A stretch of DNA of 64,000 bases from Rhodovulum visakhapatnamense (GCF_004365965.1 NZ_SOEB01000010.1:1-64000); one strand, 5' to 3'; shown: positions 28,859 through 38,211, numbered from the stretch's first letter. Notes: generated by a model not told the origin, from the letters alone. Made by a program: numbers and translations.

Positions 28859-29719
28859 CTAGCCCATGGTCGCGGCGCGTTCGGTTTCCAGCAAGGCTGC
28901 CAGCCCGGCGCGATAGTCGGGATGGCGCAGATGGATGCCGAGGTCGGTCTTGATCCGGTCGTTCCGCACCCGTTTGGATTCGGCGTAGAAGCTGCGGGCC
29001 ATGGGGCTCAGATCGGCCTCTTCGAAGGGAATGGCGGGCGGCACCGGCAGGCCCAGCATTTCGGCGGCAAAGGCGATCACGTCTTCGGGGGGCGCCGGCT
29101 CGTCATCGGCGAGGTTGTAGATCGCGCCGGGATCGGGGGCGGCCATCGAGGCGGTCAGCACCTGGGCGATATCCGCGACATGGATGCGCGAGAACACCTG
29201 ACCGTCCTTGACGATGCGCTGGGCGCGGCCCTCGCGCACCCGGTCGAGCGGCGAGCGCCCCGGCCCGTAAATCCCCGCCAGCCGGAAGATATGCAGCGGC
29301 AAACCCAGCGCGGCCCAGCCTGCCTCGGCCGCGACCCGGGCCGCGCCGCGCGATGTCGCGGGCGTCAGCGGTGTCGTTTCATCGACCCAGCCGCCGCCAT
29401 GATCGCCATAGACGCCCGTGGTCGAGAGATACCCGACCCAGCGCAGATGGCGGGCCTCGCGCAACGTCTCGCCAAGGGTTGCCAGCACCGGGTCGCCCGA
29501 CGCCCCGGGCGGCACCGAGGTCAGAAGGTGCGTGGCCGCTGCCAGATCGGGGCCAATGTCTTCGCCGGGCCAGACCCGGGCCTCGATGCCCGTCTGCCGA
29601 AGTGTCTCGGCGCCCTCGGGGCTGCGGCTGGTGCCGATCACGCGCCAGCCCGGTCCGAGGCTCTGCGCAAGCTCGCGGGCGGAATACCCATGCCCGATGG
29701 AAAGAAGCGTCTTTGTCAT
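28859..29719 (-). CDS. NAD(P)-dependent epimerase/SDR (YeeZ-like)
   Basis: A 286-residue extended SDR: N-terminal LLSIGHGYSARELAQSLG is a relaxed Rossmann motif, followed by LLTSVPPGASGDPVLATLG, WVGYLSTTGVYGDHGGGWVDE, and FRLAGIYGPGRSPLDRVREG. These blocks match the YeeZ-type group of unknown substrate. It converges on dxs with three bases between stop codons. I start it at MTKTLLSIGHG; further in-frame upstream residues are proline/glycine-rich and not homologous. Confidence 0.85.
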   Translation of the reverse strand: MTKTLLSIGHGYSARELAQSLGPGWRVIGTSRSPEGAETLRQTGIEARVWPGEDIGPDLAAATHLLTSVPPGASGDPVLATLGETLREARHLRWVGYLSTTGVYGDHGGGWVDETTPLTPATSRGAARVAAEAGWAALGLPLHIFRLAGIYGPGRSPLDRVREGRAQRIVKDGQVFSRIHVADIAQVLTASMAAPDPGAIYNLADDEPAPPEDVIAFAAEMLGLPVPPAIPFEEADLSPMARSFYAESKRVRNDRIKTDLGIHLRHPDYRAGLAALLETERAATMG

Positions 29720-29861
29720 GTCCCATAGATCGGGCCCGGGGCGGCGTCTGGCAAGGGGGCTCTCGGCCAGCCCGGATTGCTGGCGGGGCTTGCACCCCGG
29801 GCGCGAAGGGTGACACTTGGCCCAACCCCGTCCCCCGACCCAGCCGACCGGAGACCCGCCC

Positions 29862-31340
29862 ATGCCGGACTACAGCGACCCGCCCCTCTCAAGCCCCGAC
29901 CTGCCCGCGCCCGAGGCCTTCACCGATGCGGCCGCCGCGGTCGAGCGTCTGGTCGCGCTTTACGAAACCGCGACCGGGTTTCTCAGGGCGCGCTTTGCCG
30001 AGATCCTGTCCGGGGAGGCCCCCCGCGCGCGGTTTCGTGCTGTCTATCCAGAGATCCGCGTGTCCACCGTCAGCTATGCCCAGGTCGACAGCCGCCTGTC
30101 CTTCGGGCATGTCGCCGAGCCCGGCACCTATGCCACCACCGTCACCCGGCCCGATCTTTTCGCCAATTACCTGCGCCAGCAGATCGGCCTGCTTCTGGAA
30201 AATCACGGCCAGCCGGTGGTGATCGGCCCCTCGGCCACGCCGATCCCGATCCATTTCGCGATGGGCAGCGCCGGGGTGACGGTGCCGCAGGACGGCGCGC
30301 TGGAGGTGCCGCTGCGCGATCTTTTCGACGTGCCGGACCTGACCACCACCAATGACGACATCGTCAACGGCACGCTGGCCCAGCCCGATGGCGTCGCGCG
30401 TCCGCTGGCGCCCTTCACCGCGCAGCGGGTGGATTACTCGCTGGCCCGGCTCGAACATTACACCGCGACCGCGCCCGAGCATTTCCAGAACCACGTCCTG
30501 TTCACCAACTACCAGTTCTATGTCGAGGAATTCGAGGCGCTGGCCCGGCAGGCGCTTGCCGATCCGGCCAGCGGCTATACCGCGCTGGTCGGGCCCGGCA
30601 ATGCCGAGATTGCGGCCCCCGACGCGCCGATGCCGGTGCCCGCCAAGCTGCCGCAGATGCCCTCGTATCACCTCAAGCGCGCCGACGGGCAGGGGATCAC
30701 GCTGGTCAATATCGGCGTGGGCCCCTCGAATGCGAAGACCGCGACCGATCATATCGCGGTGCTGCGTCCGCATGCCTGGCTGATGGTGGGCCATTGCGCG
30801 GGCCTGCGCAATTCGCAGCGTCTGGGCGATTTCGTGCTGGCCCATGGCTATCTGCGCGAGGATCACGTGCTCGACAACGACCTGCCTCTCTGGGTGCCGA
30901 TCCCGGCGCTGGCCGAGATTCAGGTCGCGCTGGAAGATGCGGTCGAGGAAATCACCCGGCTGGAAGGCTACGAGCTGAAGCGGATCATGCGCACGGGCAC
31001 CGTGGCCACCATCGACAACCGCAACTGGGAACTGTCCGATCAGACCGGCCCGGTGCAGCGGCTGTCGCAATCCCGCGCCATCGCGCTCGACATGGAAAGC
31101 GCCACCATCGCCGCCAACGGCTTTCGCTTCCGGGTGCCCTACGGCACGCTGCTTTGCGTGTCGGACCGGCCCCTGCATGGCGAGCTGAAGCTGCCCGGCA
31201 TGGCCTCGGCCTTCTACAAGACCCAGGTCGCGCGGCATCTGGCGATCGGGGTCCGGGCGATGGAGCTTTTGCGCGACATGCCGCTGGAACGCATCCACAG
31301 CCGGAAACTGCGCAGTTTCGAGGAAACCGCATTCCTCTGA
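29862..31340 (+). CDS. amn: AMP nucleosidase
   Basis: The 492-residue protein has the two-domain Amn layout: an N-terminal regulatory domain (VERLVALYETATGFLRARFA, VSTVSYAQVDSRLSFGHVAEPG) and a C-terminal phosphorylase-like catalytic domain (VNIGVGPSNAKTATDHIAVLRP, MVGHCAGLRNSQRLGDFVLAH, RAIALDMESATIAANGFRFRVPYG). It hydrolyses AMP to adenine and ribose 5-phosphate and helps set the adenylate pool. I choose the ATG at MPDYSDPP, which follows a GGAG. It is followed by a 350-base gap. Confidence 0.95.
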   Translation: MPDYSDPPLSSPDLPAPEAFTDAAAAVERLVALYETATGFLRARFAEILSGEAPRARFRAVYPEIRVSTVSYAQVDSRLSFGHVAEPGTYATTVTRPDLFANYLRQQIGLLLENHGQPVVIGPSATPIPIHFAMGSAGVTVPQDGALEVPLRDLFDVPDLTTTNDDIVNGTLAQPDGVARPLAPFTAQRVDYSLARLEHYTATAPEHFQNHVLFTNYQFYVEEFEALARQALADPASGYTALVGPGNAEIAAPDAPMPVPAKLPQMPSYHLKRADGQGITLVNIGVGPSNAKTATDHIAVLRPHAWLMVGHCAGLRNSQRLGDFVLAHGYLREDHVLDNDLPLWVPIPALAEIQVALEDAVEEITRLEGYELKRIMRTGTVATIDNRNWELSDQTGPVQRLSQSRAIALDMESATIAANGFRFRVPYGTLLCVSDRPLHGELKLPGMASAFYKTQVARHLAIGVRAMELLRDMPLERIHSRKLRSFEETAFL

Positions 31341-31689
31341 TCCGGGCAGAGCGGCCGTGCCGCCGAGGCCGCGGCAATCTGGTCGGGCGCGGACGAAAAC
31401 AGGAAAGAACGCCAAATTCCGCCCCCCATTGCCAGCGCTTCGGGGCGGGCGATTGCCGCCTCGGCCGGGGTGGTCCCGAGGCTCTGGCGCTTCTCGGGCG
31501 GCCCCGTGGCGCGGAAAAGTGCCGCCGCGATGCGCTTCGGCTTGCGCATCGCCGCCGATGCGGGGAAAAACGGTCGCAGAGCGCTATGAAATACGGCTGT
31601 GCCCCCCACAAATGGTTGTGTGGGACCGCAAGACCGAGTTAAGTAGGCCGGATCAGCCCCAACAGAGGGCAGGAACGAGGAGACCATAC
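31341..31689. other. intergenic gap between amn and the HU gene, with two hairpins
   Basis: About 350 bases with no supportable gene. It holds a perfect 9-bp stem at 31527-31552 (GCGATGCGC, loop TTCGGCTT, GCGCATCGC) with no T-run, and a smaller hairpin at 31607-31620 (CACAA ATGG TTGTG) in the AT-richer part ahead of the HU gene. The first could end amn transcripts or belong to a small RNA; the second lies where the HU promoter or leader is expected. Confidence 0.45.
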
Positions 31690-31977
31690 ATGGCCAAACC
31701 CATGACCAAGACCCAGCTGGTTGCGGCCCTCGCCGAGGAGATGGAGGCCGACAAGAAAACTGCCTCTGCCGCCCTCGATGCGATGACGGCAATCATCACC
31801 CGCGAGGTGGCGGCCGGCGGCTCGGTGACCCTGCCCGGCGTGGGCAAGATCTACTGCCGCGAGCGCCCCGAACGCATGGTGCGCAACCCGGCCACCGGCG
31901 AGCAGTTCAAGAAGGACTCCGACAAGGTGGTGAAAGTCACCATCGCCAAGGCCCTGAAGGACAGCGTGAACGGCTGA
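31690..31977 (+). CDS. HU-family DNA-binding protein
   Basis: A 95-residue nucleoid protein: N-terminal helices MTKTQLVAALAEEMEADKKT, the strand VTLPGVGKIYCRERPERMVRNPATGEQ forming the DNA-minor-groove arm with the conserved NP intercalation site, and a lysine-rich end VVKVTIAKALKDSVNG (motifs partly quoted). The acidic N-terminal half and the arm type match the divergent alphaproteobacterial HU form. It binds and bends DNA as a dimer. A GAACGAGGAG region lies upstream of the ATG, and a terminator follows, so it is probably monocistronic. Confidence 0.92.
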   Translation: MAKPMTKTQLVAALAEEMEADKKTASAALDAMTAIITREVAAGGSVTLPGVGKIYCRERPERMVRNPATGEQFKKDSDKVVKVTIAKALKDSVNG

Positions 31978-32010
31978 CCCGCCGTACGGCTTCACGGCCG
32001 ATGGGATCGA

Positions 32011-32040
32011 GGGTCGCCCCGTGGGGCGGCCCTTTTGTTT
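32011..32040 (+). terminator. rho-independent terminator after the HU gene
   Basis: GGGTCGCCC and GGGCGGCCC pair (one G-U) around CGTG and are followed by TTTTGTTT. It lies 34 bases after the HU stop codon. Confidence 0.85.
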
Positions 32041-32062
32041 GGGCGTCATCCCGGGAGGGGGA

Positions 32063-32965
32063 ATGGACATCCGCGCACTGGCGATGGGACTGGCCTTCGC
32101 CTTCATCTGGGCCTCGGCCTTCAGTTCGGGGCGGATCATCGTCGGGGCGGCGCCGCCGCTGACGGCGCTGTGCCTGCGCTTTCTGGTCTCGGGGCTGATC
32201 GGCGTCGGCATCGCGCTGGCGCTGGGGCAAAGCTGGCGGCTGACCCGGCCGCAATGGCAGGGCACGCTGGTCTTCGGGCTCAGCCAGAACGCGCTGTATC
32301 TTGGGCTCAACTATGTCGCGATGCAGACGCTCGAGGCCTCGATGGCGGCAATCGTCGCCTCGAGCATGCCGCTGCTGGTGGCGCTGTTCGGCTGGATCGC
32401 GCTGGGCCAGCGGCTGCGGCCGCTCGGGGCGCTGGGCCTTGCCGTGGGCTTCGCGGGGGTCGCCGTGATCATGGGCAGCCGGATCTCGGGCGGGGTCGAT
32501 CCGCTGGGGCTGGGGCTGACCCTGGCCGGGGTGCTGGCGCTGACCGTGGCCACGCTGGCGGTCCGCACGGCGTCGTCGGGCGGCAACCTGCTGATGATCG
32601 TCGGGCTGCAGATGCTGGTGGGCGCGGCGGCGCTGGCGCTGGCTGCGGTCCTGACTGGCGAGCGCTGGGAGATCGACTGGACCTGGCCGCTGATCTTCGC
32701 GTTCTCCTATACCGTCGTTTTCCCAAGCCTGGTGGCCACGTGGATCTGGTTCCTGCTGGTGCGCCGGGTCGGCGCGGTCCGCGCGGCGACCTTCCATTTT
32801 CTCAGCCCGTTCTTCGGCGTCGGCATCGCGGCGTTTCTGCTGGGCGAACGGCTCGGCCCGGCGGACATCGCGGGTGTCGCCATCGTGATGGCCGGGATTC
32901 TGGCGGTGCAGCTGTCGAAACAGGGACCGGCGGCGGCCCCGGCCAAAGGCCGGGACGGGTCCTGA
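32063..32965 (+). CDS. EamA/RhaT family (DMT superfamily) permease
   Basis: A 300-residue integral membrane protein with ten hydrophobic segments forming two EamA repeats (IWASAFSSGRIIVGAAPPLTA and EASMAAIVASSMPLLVALFGWI; FPSLVATWIWFLLVRRVGAVRA and AFLLGERLGPADIAGVAIVM, partly quoted). It likely exports a small metabolite. It is not closely similar to the other EamA protein in this window. GGGAGGGGG precedes the ATG; it starts right after the HU terminator. Confidence 0.87.
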   Translation: MDIRALAMGLAFAFIWASAFSSGRIIVGAAPPLTALCLRFLVSGLIGVGIALALGQSWRLTRPQWQGTLVFGLSQNALYLGLNYVAMQTLEASMAAIVASSMPLLVALFGWIALGQRLRPLGALGLAVGFAGVAVIMGSRISGGVDPLGLGLTLAGVLALTVATLAVRTASSGGNLLMIVGLQMLVGAAALALAAVLTGERWEIDWTWPLIFAFSYTVVFPSLVATWIWFLLVRRVGAVRAATFHFLSPFFGVGIAAFLLGERLGPADIAGVAIVMAGILAVQLSKQGPAAAPAKGRDGS

Positions 32966-32974
32966 CCGCCGGGC

Positions 32975-33601
32975 CTAACCCCGGCGCCCGCCGCAGAGCG
33001 CCTTGATCGCGGCGCGATGCTCGGCCCGGGCGGCCAGAGCGTCGGCGGTCAGGTCGGTTACCGCCGCCATCAGGTCCTCGCGCGGGACCAGCCGGTCGAC
33101 CAGACCGAAGGCCAGCGCCTCGTCGGCCGACAGCTTCGCGCCGCCCATCAGGACCAGCTTGGCCCGGGACGGACCGATCAGTGCCGCCAGCCGCCCGGGG
33201 TCCGAGGGCTGGGGCAGGAAGCCGAGCTTCATCACCGGGTAGAAGAACTTCGCCTCGGGCACCGCGATCCTGAGATCGCAGGCCAGCGCCATCCCGAAGG
33301 CGCCCCCCGCCAGCGTGCCGTTCAGCGCCGCGACGGTCAGCGCGTCGAGCCCGGCAATGGCGGCCGAGACCCGTTCCCAGACCCCGTCGGTCGCGAGCCC
33401 CGCCCGCGCCTCGTCCAGATCGGCCCCGGCCGAGAACACCTTGCCCTCGCCGGTCAGCACCAGGACGGCCACGCCCTCGGCCTGGGCCTCAAGCGCGATT
33501 TCCTCAAGCCGGACCAGCATGTCGCGGGTCAGCGAATTGGCCTTTTCGGGCCGGGTCAGGGTCACGGTCCACAGACCGCCCTCGCGCCGGAGCCCGATCA
33601 T
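32975..33601 (-). CDS. enoyl-CoA hydratase/isomerase family protein
   Basis: A 208-residue crotonase-fold protein: LTRPEKANSLTRDML, the oxyanion-hole region VFSAGADLDEA near residue 60, and LNGTLAGGAFGMALACDLRIA near 95, then KFFYPVMKLGFLPQP. It is shorter than the usual 255-260 residues, missing much of the C-terminal helical part, which is seen in some members. The catalytic Glu pair of hydratases is not obvious (A and P occupy the second position region), so an isomerase or non-hydratase role is possible. Its ATG overlaps the stop of the SDR gene upstream, forming a two-gene operon. Confidence 0.83.
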   Translation of the reverse strand: MIGLRREGGLWTVTLTRPEKANSLTRDMLVRLEEIALEAQAEGVAVLVLTGEGKVFSAGADLDEARAGLATDGVWERVSAAIAGLDALTVAALNGTLAGGAFGMALACDLRIAVPEAKFFYPVMKLGFLPQPSDPGRLAALIGPSRAKLVLMGGAKLSADEALAFGLVDRLVPREDLMAAVTDLTADALAARAEHRAAIKALCGGRRG

Positions 33602-34362
33602 GTCGGCAGCCCCACGCGGCGCCGGATCGCGCGTTCGCGCAGCGACACCTGCTGGCCGAGGAACTCGTCGGCATCGGGGCCGCACATCCAGATCAGCGCC
33701 TGCGCGGGCCAGGCCGGCGGGATGTGCTCGGACCAGTCGAGACGGCTGACCGGGTTCACCCCGCTGTCGCGGATGGTCTTCTGCATGTCGGTCGCCACCG
33801 TGCCGGGCGACAGCGCCAGCGCCCGCACCCCCTGGCCGCGGCCCTCGTGATCGGCGCATCTGGTCAGCATCGCCACCGCCGCCTTCGAGGTGCAATAGGC
33901 GCTCCAACCCTCCAGCGGGCTGGTCGCGGCGCCCGACCCGATGCTGAGAATGGTGCCGCCGCCCATCGCCGCCATCACCGGCAGCGCGGCGCGGATACCG
34001 TGGAAGACGCCCTTGACGTTGATGTCGATGGCCTTCGACCAGTCCTCTGGATCGACCGCGTCGAGCCGCCCGATGGGCTCGATCACGGCGGCATTGTTCA
34101 CCAGAACGTCGATCCTCCCGAAAGCTTGAACGGTCGTGCGCACCGCGTCGGCAACCTGTCCGAACTCGGCCACGTCGCAGCCGATGGCGATGGCGCGCGG
34201 GCCGGTTTCGGCGATTTCCTGCGCGATGGTGGCGATGGCCTCCTCGCTGCGCGCGGCCAGCGCCACATGCGCCCCTGCCTCGGCAAAGGCCCGGGCGGCC
34301 GCCGCCCCGATGCCCCGGCTCGCCCCGGTGATCAGGACGCTCTTGCCTGTCATGTCGGTCAT
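33598..34362 (-). CDS. SDR family NAD(P)-dependent oxidoreductase
   Basis: A 254-residue classical SDR: cofactor motif TGASRGIGAAAARAFAEAG, structural NNAAVI, catalytic Ser in LSIGSGAATSP, and YCTSK (Tyr-x-x-x-Lys) about 157-161, then LSPGTVATDM. The C-terminal IPPAWPAQALIWMCGPDADEFLGQ is typical of the 3-oxoacyl-reductase-like group. Coupled to the enoyl-CoA hydratase-like gene, so a shared role in acyl-CoA or ring degradation is plausible but substrate is unknown. It is divergent from the DUF2125 gene. Confidence 0.87.
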   Translation of the reverse strand: MTDMTGKSVLITGASRGIGAAAARAFAEAGAHVALAARSEEAIATIAQEIAETGPRAIAIGCDVAEFGQVADAVRTTVQAFGRIDVLVNNAAVIEPIGRLDAVDPEDWSKAIDINVKGVFHGIRAALPVMAAMGGGTILSIGSGAATSPLEGWSAYCTSKAAVAMLTRCADHEGRGQGVRALALSPGTVATDMQKTIRDSGVNPVSRLDWSEHIPPAWPAQALIWMCGPDADEFLGQQVSLRERAIRRRVGLPT

Positions 34363-34495
34363 GGTGCCCTCCCTCGACGGTCTGCGACCCCAAGGTCTAT
34401 CCCGCCCGGCCGCGGCGCGCCAGCACAACGTGCCGTTGACTTGCTCCGACCCAGCACCGATGTTTGCGCCAAATCCTCAGGATGAAAGGTTTGCC

Positions 34496-35998
34496 ATGAC
34501 GTCCCTGAAAACGGCCTCTGCCCTGGCCATCGCCGCCGCGTTCGGCCTGGCCCTGCCCGCGTCGGCCGATGTGACAGCCGATCAGGTCTGGGCGGCCTGG
34601 AAGGCCATCGCCCAGGGCTCGGGTCAAAGCATGACCGGCCGCGAAAGCCGCAGCGGCACCACGCTGACGGTCGAGGACCTGCAGGTCGCAAGCAAAGACG
34701 GGCAGGGCGGGTCGGTCCGGGTGGGGCTGGGTCAGGTCGCCTTCGCCGAACGCGGCGACGGCAGCGTCGAGATCCGGATGCCCGAGACCCATCCGCTGAC
34801 GGTCGAAACCCGCAACGCGGACGGGCACGTGACCGCGCTCGACTTCACCTTGCGGCAGCCCGGTTTCGAGATGGTGGCGAGCGGCACGCCTGAGGCGCTG
34901 AAACAGGACGTCACCGCGCCCGAGGTAACGCTGACGCTGGATCGCGTCAGCGGGGGCAAGCCGGTCGATGTGCAGGCCCGGATGACGGTGTTCGGCATGA
35001 CCGGCCATTATGCCCAGAGCCAGGGCGGCATGCGGACCTTCGAAAGCGGCTTCGAGGCTGATCGGGTCCAGATCGACTTTGCCGCGACCGATCCCGCCGA
35101 CGGAACGCAGGTCACCCTTGTCGGCAGCGTGCATGACATCGACTCGAGCTCGGACAGCCGGATGCCGGTCGGCGGCGATCCGACCCAGCTGGGCCAGATG
35201 CTGCGGGCCGGGTTCACCTCGCAGGGCGCACTGACCCATGGTGCCATGGGCTACACGCTCGATGTGACCGAGAAGGGCGACCCGACCCATGTCGAGGTCT
35301 CGGCCAATTCCGGCCGGATCGGCTTCGATCTGGGCGGGACGGGCATGACCTATGATGTGACCGGCAAGGACACCCGCGTCGCCCTGTCGACGCCGCAACT
35401 GCCGATGCCGCAGGTCGAGCTGCAGATGGCCGAGACCGGCTTGCATTTCGAGATGCCGCTGATGCAGACCGAGACCCCGGCCGATTTCGGGCTGGGGCTG
35501 CGGCTTGCCGGGGTGACGGTCAGCAAGGAGGTCTGGGCGCTGTTCGATCCGACCGGCCAGCTGCCGCGCGATCCGGCGACGCTGATCGTCGATCTGGCGG
35601 GCAAGGCGCGCTGGCTGGCCGATCTGACCGACCCGGCGATCGCGTCCAGCGACGACGTCCCGGCCGAGCTGCATGCGCTGAACGTCAAGGATCTGCGGCT
35701 GCAGGTCGCTGGCGCCGACCTGACCGGATCGGGCGATTTCACCTTCGACAACGCCGACAAGGTGACCTTCAGCGGCATCGCGCGGCCCGAGGGCACGCTG
35801 TCGCTCCGGCTGGCGGGCGGTAACGGGCTGATGGACAAGCTGGTCGCGATGGGGCTCATCCCGCAGGATCAGGCGATGGGGCTGCGCATGATGATGGGCA
35901 TGTTCGCCCGACCCGGCGACGGCCCCGACACGATGGTCTCGGAGATCACCGTCAACGGACAGGGCCAGGTCCTCGCGAACGGCCAGCGGCTGCGCTGA
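34496..35998 (+). CDS. DUF2125 family secreted protein
   Basis: A 500-residue exported protein. Residues 1-22 are a signal peptide (SALAIAAAFGLALPASAD). The mature part is rich in beta strands and repeats a pattern of LTVE/LDFTLRQPGF-type strands, ending with a helical stretch LMDKLVAMGLIPQDQAMGLRMMMGMF and a final strand TMVSEITVNGQGQVLANGQRL (partly quoted), which matches DUF2125 proteins of Rhodobacterales. Function is unknown; the fold resembles AsmA-like envelope proteins in strand content, which is inference. A strong hairpin follows its stop. Confidence 0.82.
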   Translation: MTSLKTASALAIAAAFGLALPASADVTADQVWAAWKAIAQGSGQSMTGRESRSGTTLTVEDLQVASKDGQGGSVRVGLGQVAFAERGDGSVEIRMPETHPLTVETRNADGHVTALDFTLRQPGFEMVASGTPEALKQDVTAPEVTLTLDRVSGGKPVDVQARMTVFGMTGHYAQSQGGMRTFESGFEADRVQIDFAATDPADGTQVTLVGSVHDIDSSSDSRMPVGGDPTQLGQMLRAGFTSQGALTHGAMGYTLDVTEKGDPTHVEVSANSGRIGFDLGGTGMTYDVTGKDTRVALSTPQLPMPQVELQMAETGLHFEMPLMQTETPADFGLGLRLAGVTVSKEVWALFDPTGQLPRDPATLIVDLAGKARWLADLTDPAIASSDDVPAELHALNVKDLRLQVAGADLTGSGDFTFDNADKVTFSGIARPEGTLSLRLAGGNGLMDKLVAMGLIPQDQAMGLRMMMGMFARPGDGPDTMVSEITVNGQGQVLANGQRLR

Positions 35999-36029
35999 GC
36001 CGGCCGACGCGACCCGTCCGACCGCTTTG

Positions 36030-36063
36030 CGACCTGCCCGCGCCGTCTTGCGTGGGCAGGTCG
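36030..36063 (+). terminator. strong hairpin after the DUF2125 gene
   Basis: CGACCTGCCC and GGGCAGGTCG pair perfectly and the stem extends inward by GCG/CGT (one G-U), giving 13 bp around an 8-base loop. Only a weak T-run (TCCCTATT) follows, so it may be a terminator or an mRNA 3'-end stabiliser. Confidence 0.55.
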
Positions 36064-36104
36064 TCCCTATTAGCAGACCCCAAGATCCACGCTCCGGAGG
36101 CCCC

Positions 36105-37451
36105 ATGTCCGATCCCATCCCGTCGCTGACCGAGGCCCTGCTCGATGCCGCCCGCAAGGCCGGTGCCGAGGCCGCCGATGCGCTGGTGACCGAGGGCACC
36201 TCGCTGTCGATCGACGTGCGCGCCGGACGGCTGGAACAGGCGGAACGGTCGGAAGGGATCGAACTGGGGCTTCGGGTGCTGATCGGACGGCGGCAGGCCT
36301 GCGTGTCGGCCTCTGACAGCCGCCCGGAAACCCTGGCCGAGATGGCCGCCCGTGCCGTGGCGATGGCGCGCGAGGCCCCCGAGGACGCGACCGTGGGGCT
36401 GGCCGACCCGGCCCAGCTGGCCGGGCGCCGCGATGCCGATGCGCTCGATCTGGCCGACCCGTCCCCCGAGCCCGATCCGGCGGCGCTGGAAGACGACGCC
36501 CGCCGCGCCGAAGCCGCGGCCCGTGCCGTGCCGGGCGTGGCGCAGGTACAGTCGGCCAGCGCCGGTTACGGTCACCGCCGGATGGTGCTGGCGGCCAGCA
36601 ACGGGTTTTCCGGCGGCTATGCCCGCACCAGCCGCTCGGTCTCCTGCGTCGCGATCAGCGGCGAGGGCAGCGGCATGGAGCGTGACTGGCATTCCGAGAT
36701 GCGGACCTTTCAGGCCGAACTGCCCGCGCCCGACGAAATCGGCCGGATCGCGGGCGAACGCGCGGCGGCACTGGCGGGTGCGCGGCGGCCCCGGACCGGC
36801 GCCTATCCGGTGCTGTTCGACGAACGCATCTCGGCCTCTCTGATCGGGCATCTGTTGTCGGCGATCAATGGCGGCGCCATCGTGCGCGGCGGGTCCTGGG
36901 CGCGCGATCTGCTGGGCCGCGAGGTGCTGCCGCCCGCCCTGTCGCTGATCGAGGACCCGCACCGGCCGCGGATCGCCGGGTCGCGCCCGTTCGACGCCGA
37001 GGGTCTGCCCACGGCACGCCGCGCGCTGGTCGAGAACGGCGTGCTGACCGGCTGGGTGCTGGACCTCGGGTCGGCCCGCAAGCTGGGCATGGAAAGCACC
37101 GGCAATGCGGTGCGGTCGGTCTCGGCGCCGCCCTCTCCGGCGGCGGGCAACGTCACCCTGACCCCGGGCGAGGCCGGTCGCGAGGCGCTGATCTCCGAGA
37201 TGGGCACCGGGCTTCTGGTGACCTCGCTGATCGGCAGCACCATCAACCCGACCACGGGCGACTATTCGCGCGGCGCCTCGGGGTTCTGGGTCGAGAACGG
37301 CCAGATCGCCTATCCGGTCAACGAATGCACCATCGCCGGAAAGCTGCCCGAGATGCTGCGCCGCCTGCGGCCCGCGAATGACGCCCGCGATCACCTGTCG
37401 CGCCGCGTCCCCAGCCTGCTGGTCGAGGGGATGACGCTTGCCGGCGCTTGA
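36105..37451 (+). CDS. pmbA: TldD/PmbA family metallopeptidase component, PmbA-like
   Basis: A 448-residue protein of PmbA (TldE) length with ADALVTEGTSLSIDVRAGRLEQAERSEG (partly quoted) near the N-terminus, a central FDERISASLIGHLLSAINGGAIVRG and a C-terminal GTGLLVTSLIGSTINPTTGDYSRGASGFWVENG (partly quoted). TldD and TldE form a heteromeric protease that processes small peptides such as microcins and quinone-cofactor precursors. The HExxH zinc motif belongs to TldD and is not expected here; tldD is not in the window. CTCCGGAGG precedes the ATG. cysQ overlaps its end by 14 bases. Confidence 0.88.
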   Translation: MSDPIPSLTEALLDAARKAGAEAADALVTEGTSLSIDVRAGRLEQAERSEGIELGLRVLIGRRQACVSASDSRPETLAEMAARAVAMAREAPEDATVGLADPAQLAGRRDADALDLADPSPEPDPAALEDDARRAEAAARAVPGVAQVQSASAGYGHRRMVLAASNGFSGGYARTSRSVSCVAISGEGSGMERDWHSEMRTFQAELPAPDEIGRIAGERAAALAGARRPRTGAYPVLFDERISASLIGHLLSAINGGAIVRGGSWARDLLGREVLPPALSLIEDPHRPRIAGSRPFDAEGLPTARRALVENGVLTGWVLDLGSARKLGMESTGNAVRSVSAPPSPAAGNVTLTPGEAGREALISEMGTGLLVTSLIGSTINPTTGDYSRGASGFWVENGQIAYPVNECTIAGKLPEMLRRLRPANDARDHLSRRVPSLLVEGMTLAGA

Positions 37452-38211
37452 CCTCGCGCTGCTGACCACGGCAGCCCTTGAGGCCGGACAGCTTGCCCGC
37501 CGCTACTGGCGCACCTCCCCCGAGACCTGGGAAAAGCCCGGCCATCAGGGCCCGGTCTCGGAAGCCGACATCGCCATCGACCGTCGCCTCCGGCAGATGC
37601 TGACCGCAGCCCGGCCGGGCTATGGCTGGCTGTCGGAAGAGACCGAGGACGATCCGGCCCGGCTTGGCGCCGAACGGGTCTTCATCGTCGACCCGATCGA
37701 CGGCACCCGCGCCTTTCTGGAGGGCGATCGCAGCTTTGCCCATGCGCTCGCGGTGGCCGAGGCCGGGCGCGTGGTCGCGGCGGTCGTGTTCCTGCCCATG
37801 CGCGACAAGCTTTATTCGGCGATCCGGGGTGGCGGCGCCTATCTCAACGGTGCCTCGATCCGCCCCAGCGCGCGCAGCGCGCTTGACGGGGCCTCGGTCC
37901 TGGCGACGCGGCCTGCGCTCGACCCCGAACATTGGGACGGGCCGGTGCCGCATGTGCATCGCGCCCTGCGCGCCTCGCTGGCCTACCGGCTGTGCCTGGT
38001 GGCCGAGGGCCGCTACGACGCGATGCTGACGATCCGCGACAGCTGGCACTGGGATACCGCGGCGGGCAGCCTGATCCTGACCGAGGCCGGGGCCGCCGTC
38101 ACCGACCTTGGCGGCTGTCCGCTGATCTACAACACCGCGCCGCCGCTGTCGCGCGGGATCGTCGCCGCGCCGCCCGCGCTGCATGCCGAGATCCTGTCGC
38201 GGCTGGCCTGA
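37438..38211 (+). CDS. cysQ: 3'(2'),5'-bisphosphate nucleotidase, inositol monophosphatase family
   Basis: A 257-residue IMPase-fold phosphatase: Glu-rich metal site GWLSEETEDD, the signature IVDPIDGTRAFLEG near residue 80, and a C-terminal SWHWDTAAGSLILTEAG metal Asp near 205. The length and EETEDD motif favour CysQ, which removes the 3'-phosphate of PAP produced in sulfate assimilation; an inositol-phosphate substrate is possible. Translation from TTG overlaps pmbA by 14 bases; this gives the expected N-terminal helix. Confidence 0.85.
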   Translation: MPALDLALLTTAALEAGQLARRYWRTSPETWEKPGHQGPVSEADIAIDRRLRQMLTAARPGYGWLSEETEDDPARLGAERVFIVDPIDGTRAFLEGDRSFAHALAVAEAGRVVAAVVFLPMRDKLYSAIRGGGAYLNGASIRPSARSALDGASVLATRPALDPEHWDGPVPHVHRALRASLAYRLCLVAEGRYDAMLTIRDSWHWDTAAGSLILTEAGAAVTDLGGCPLIYNTAPPLSRGIVAAPPALHAEILSRLA

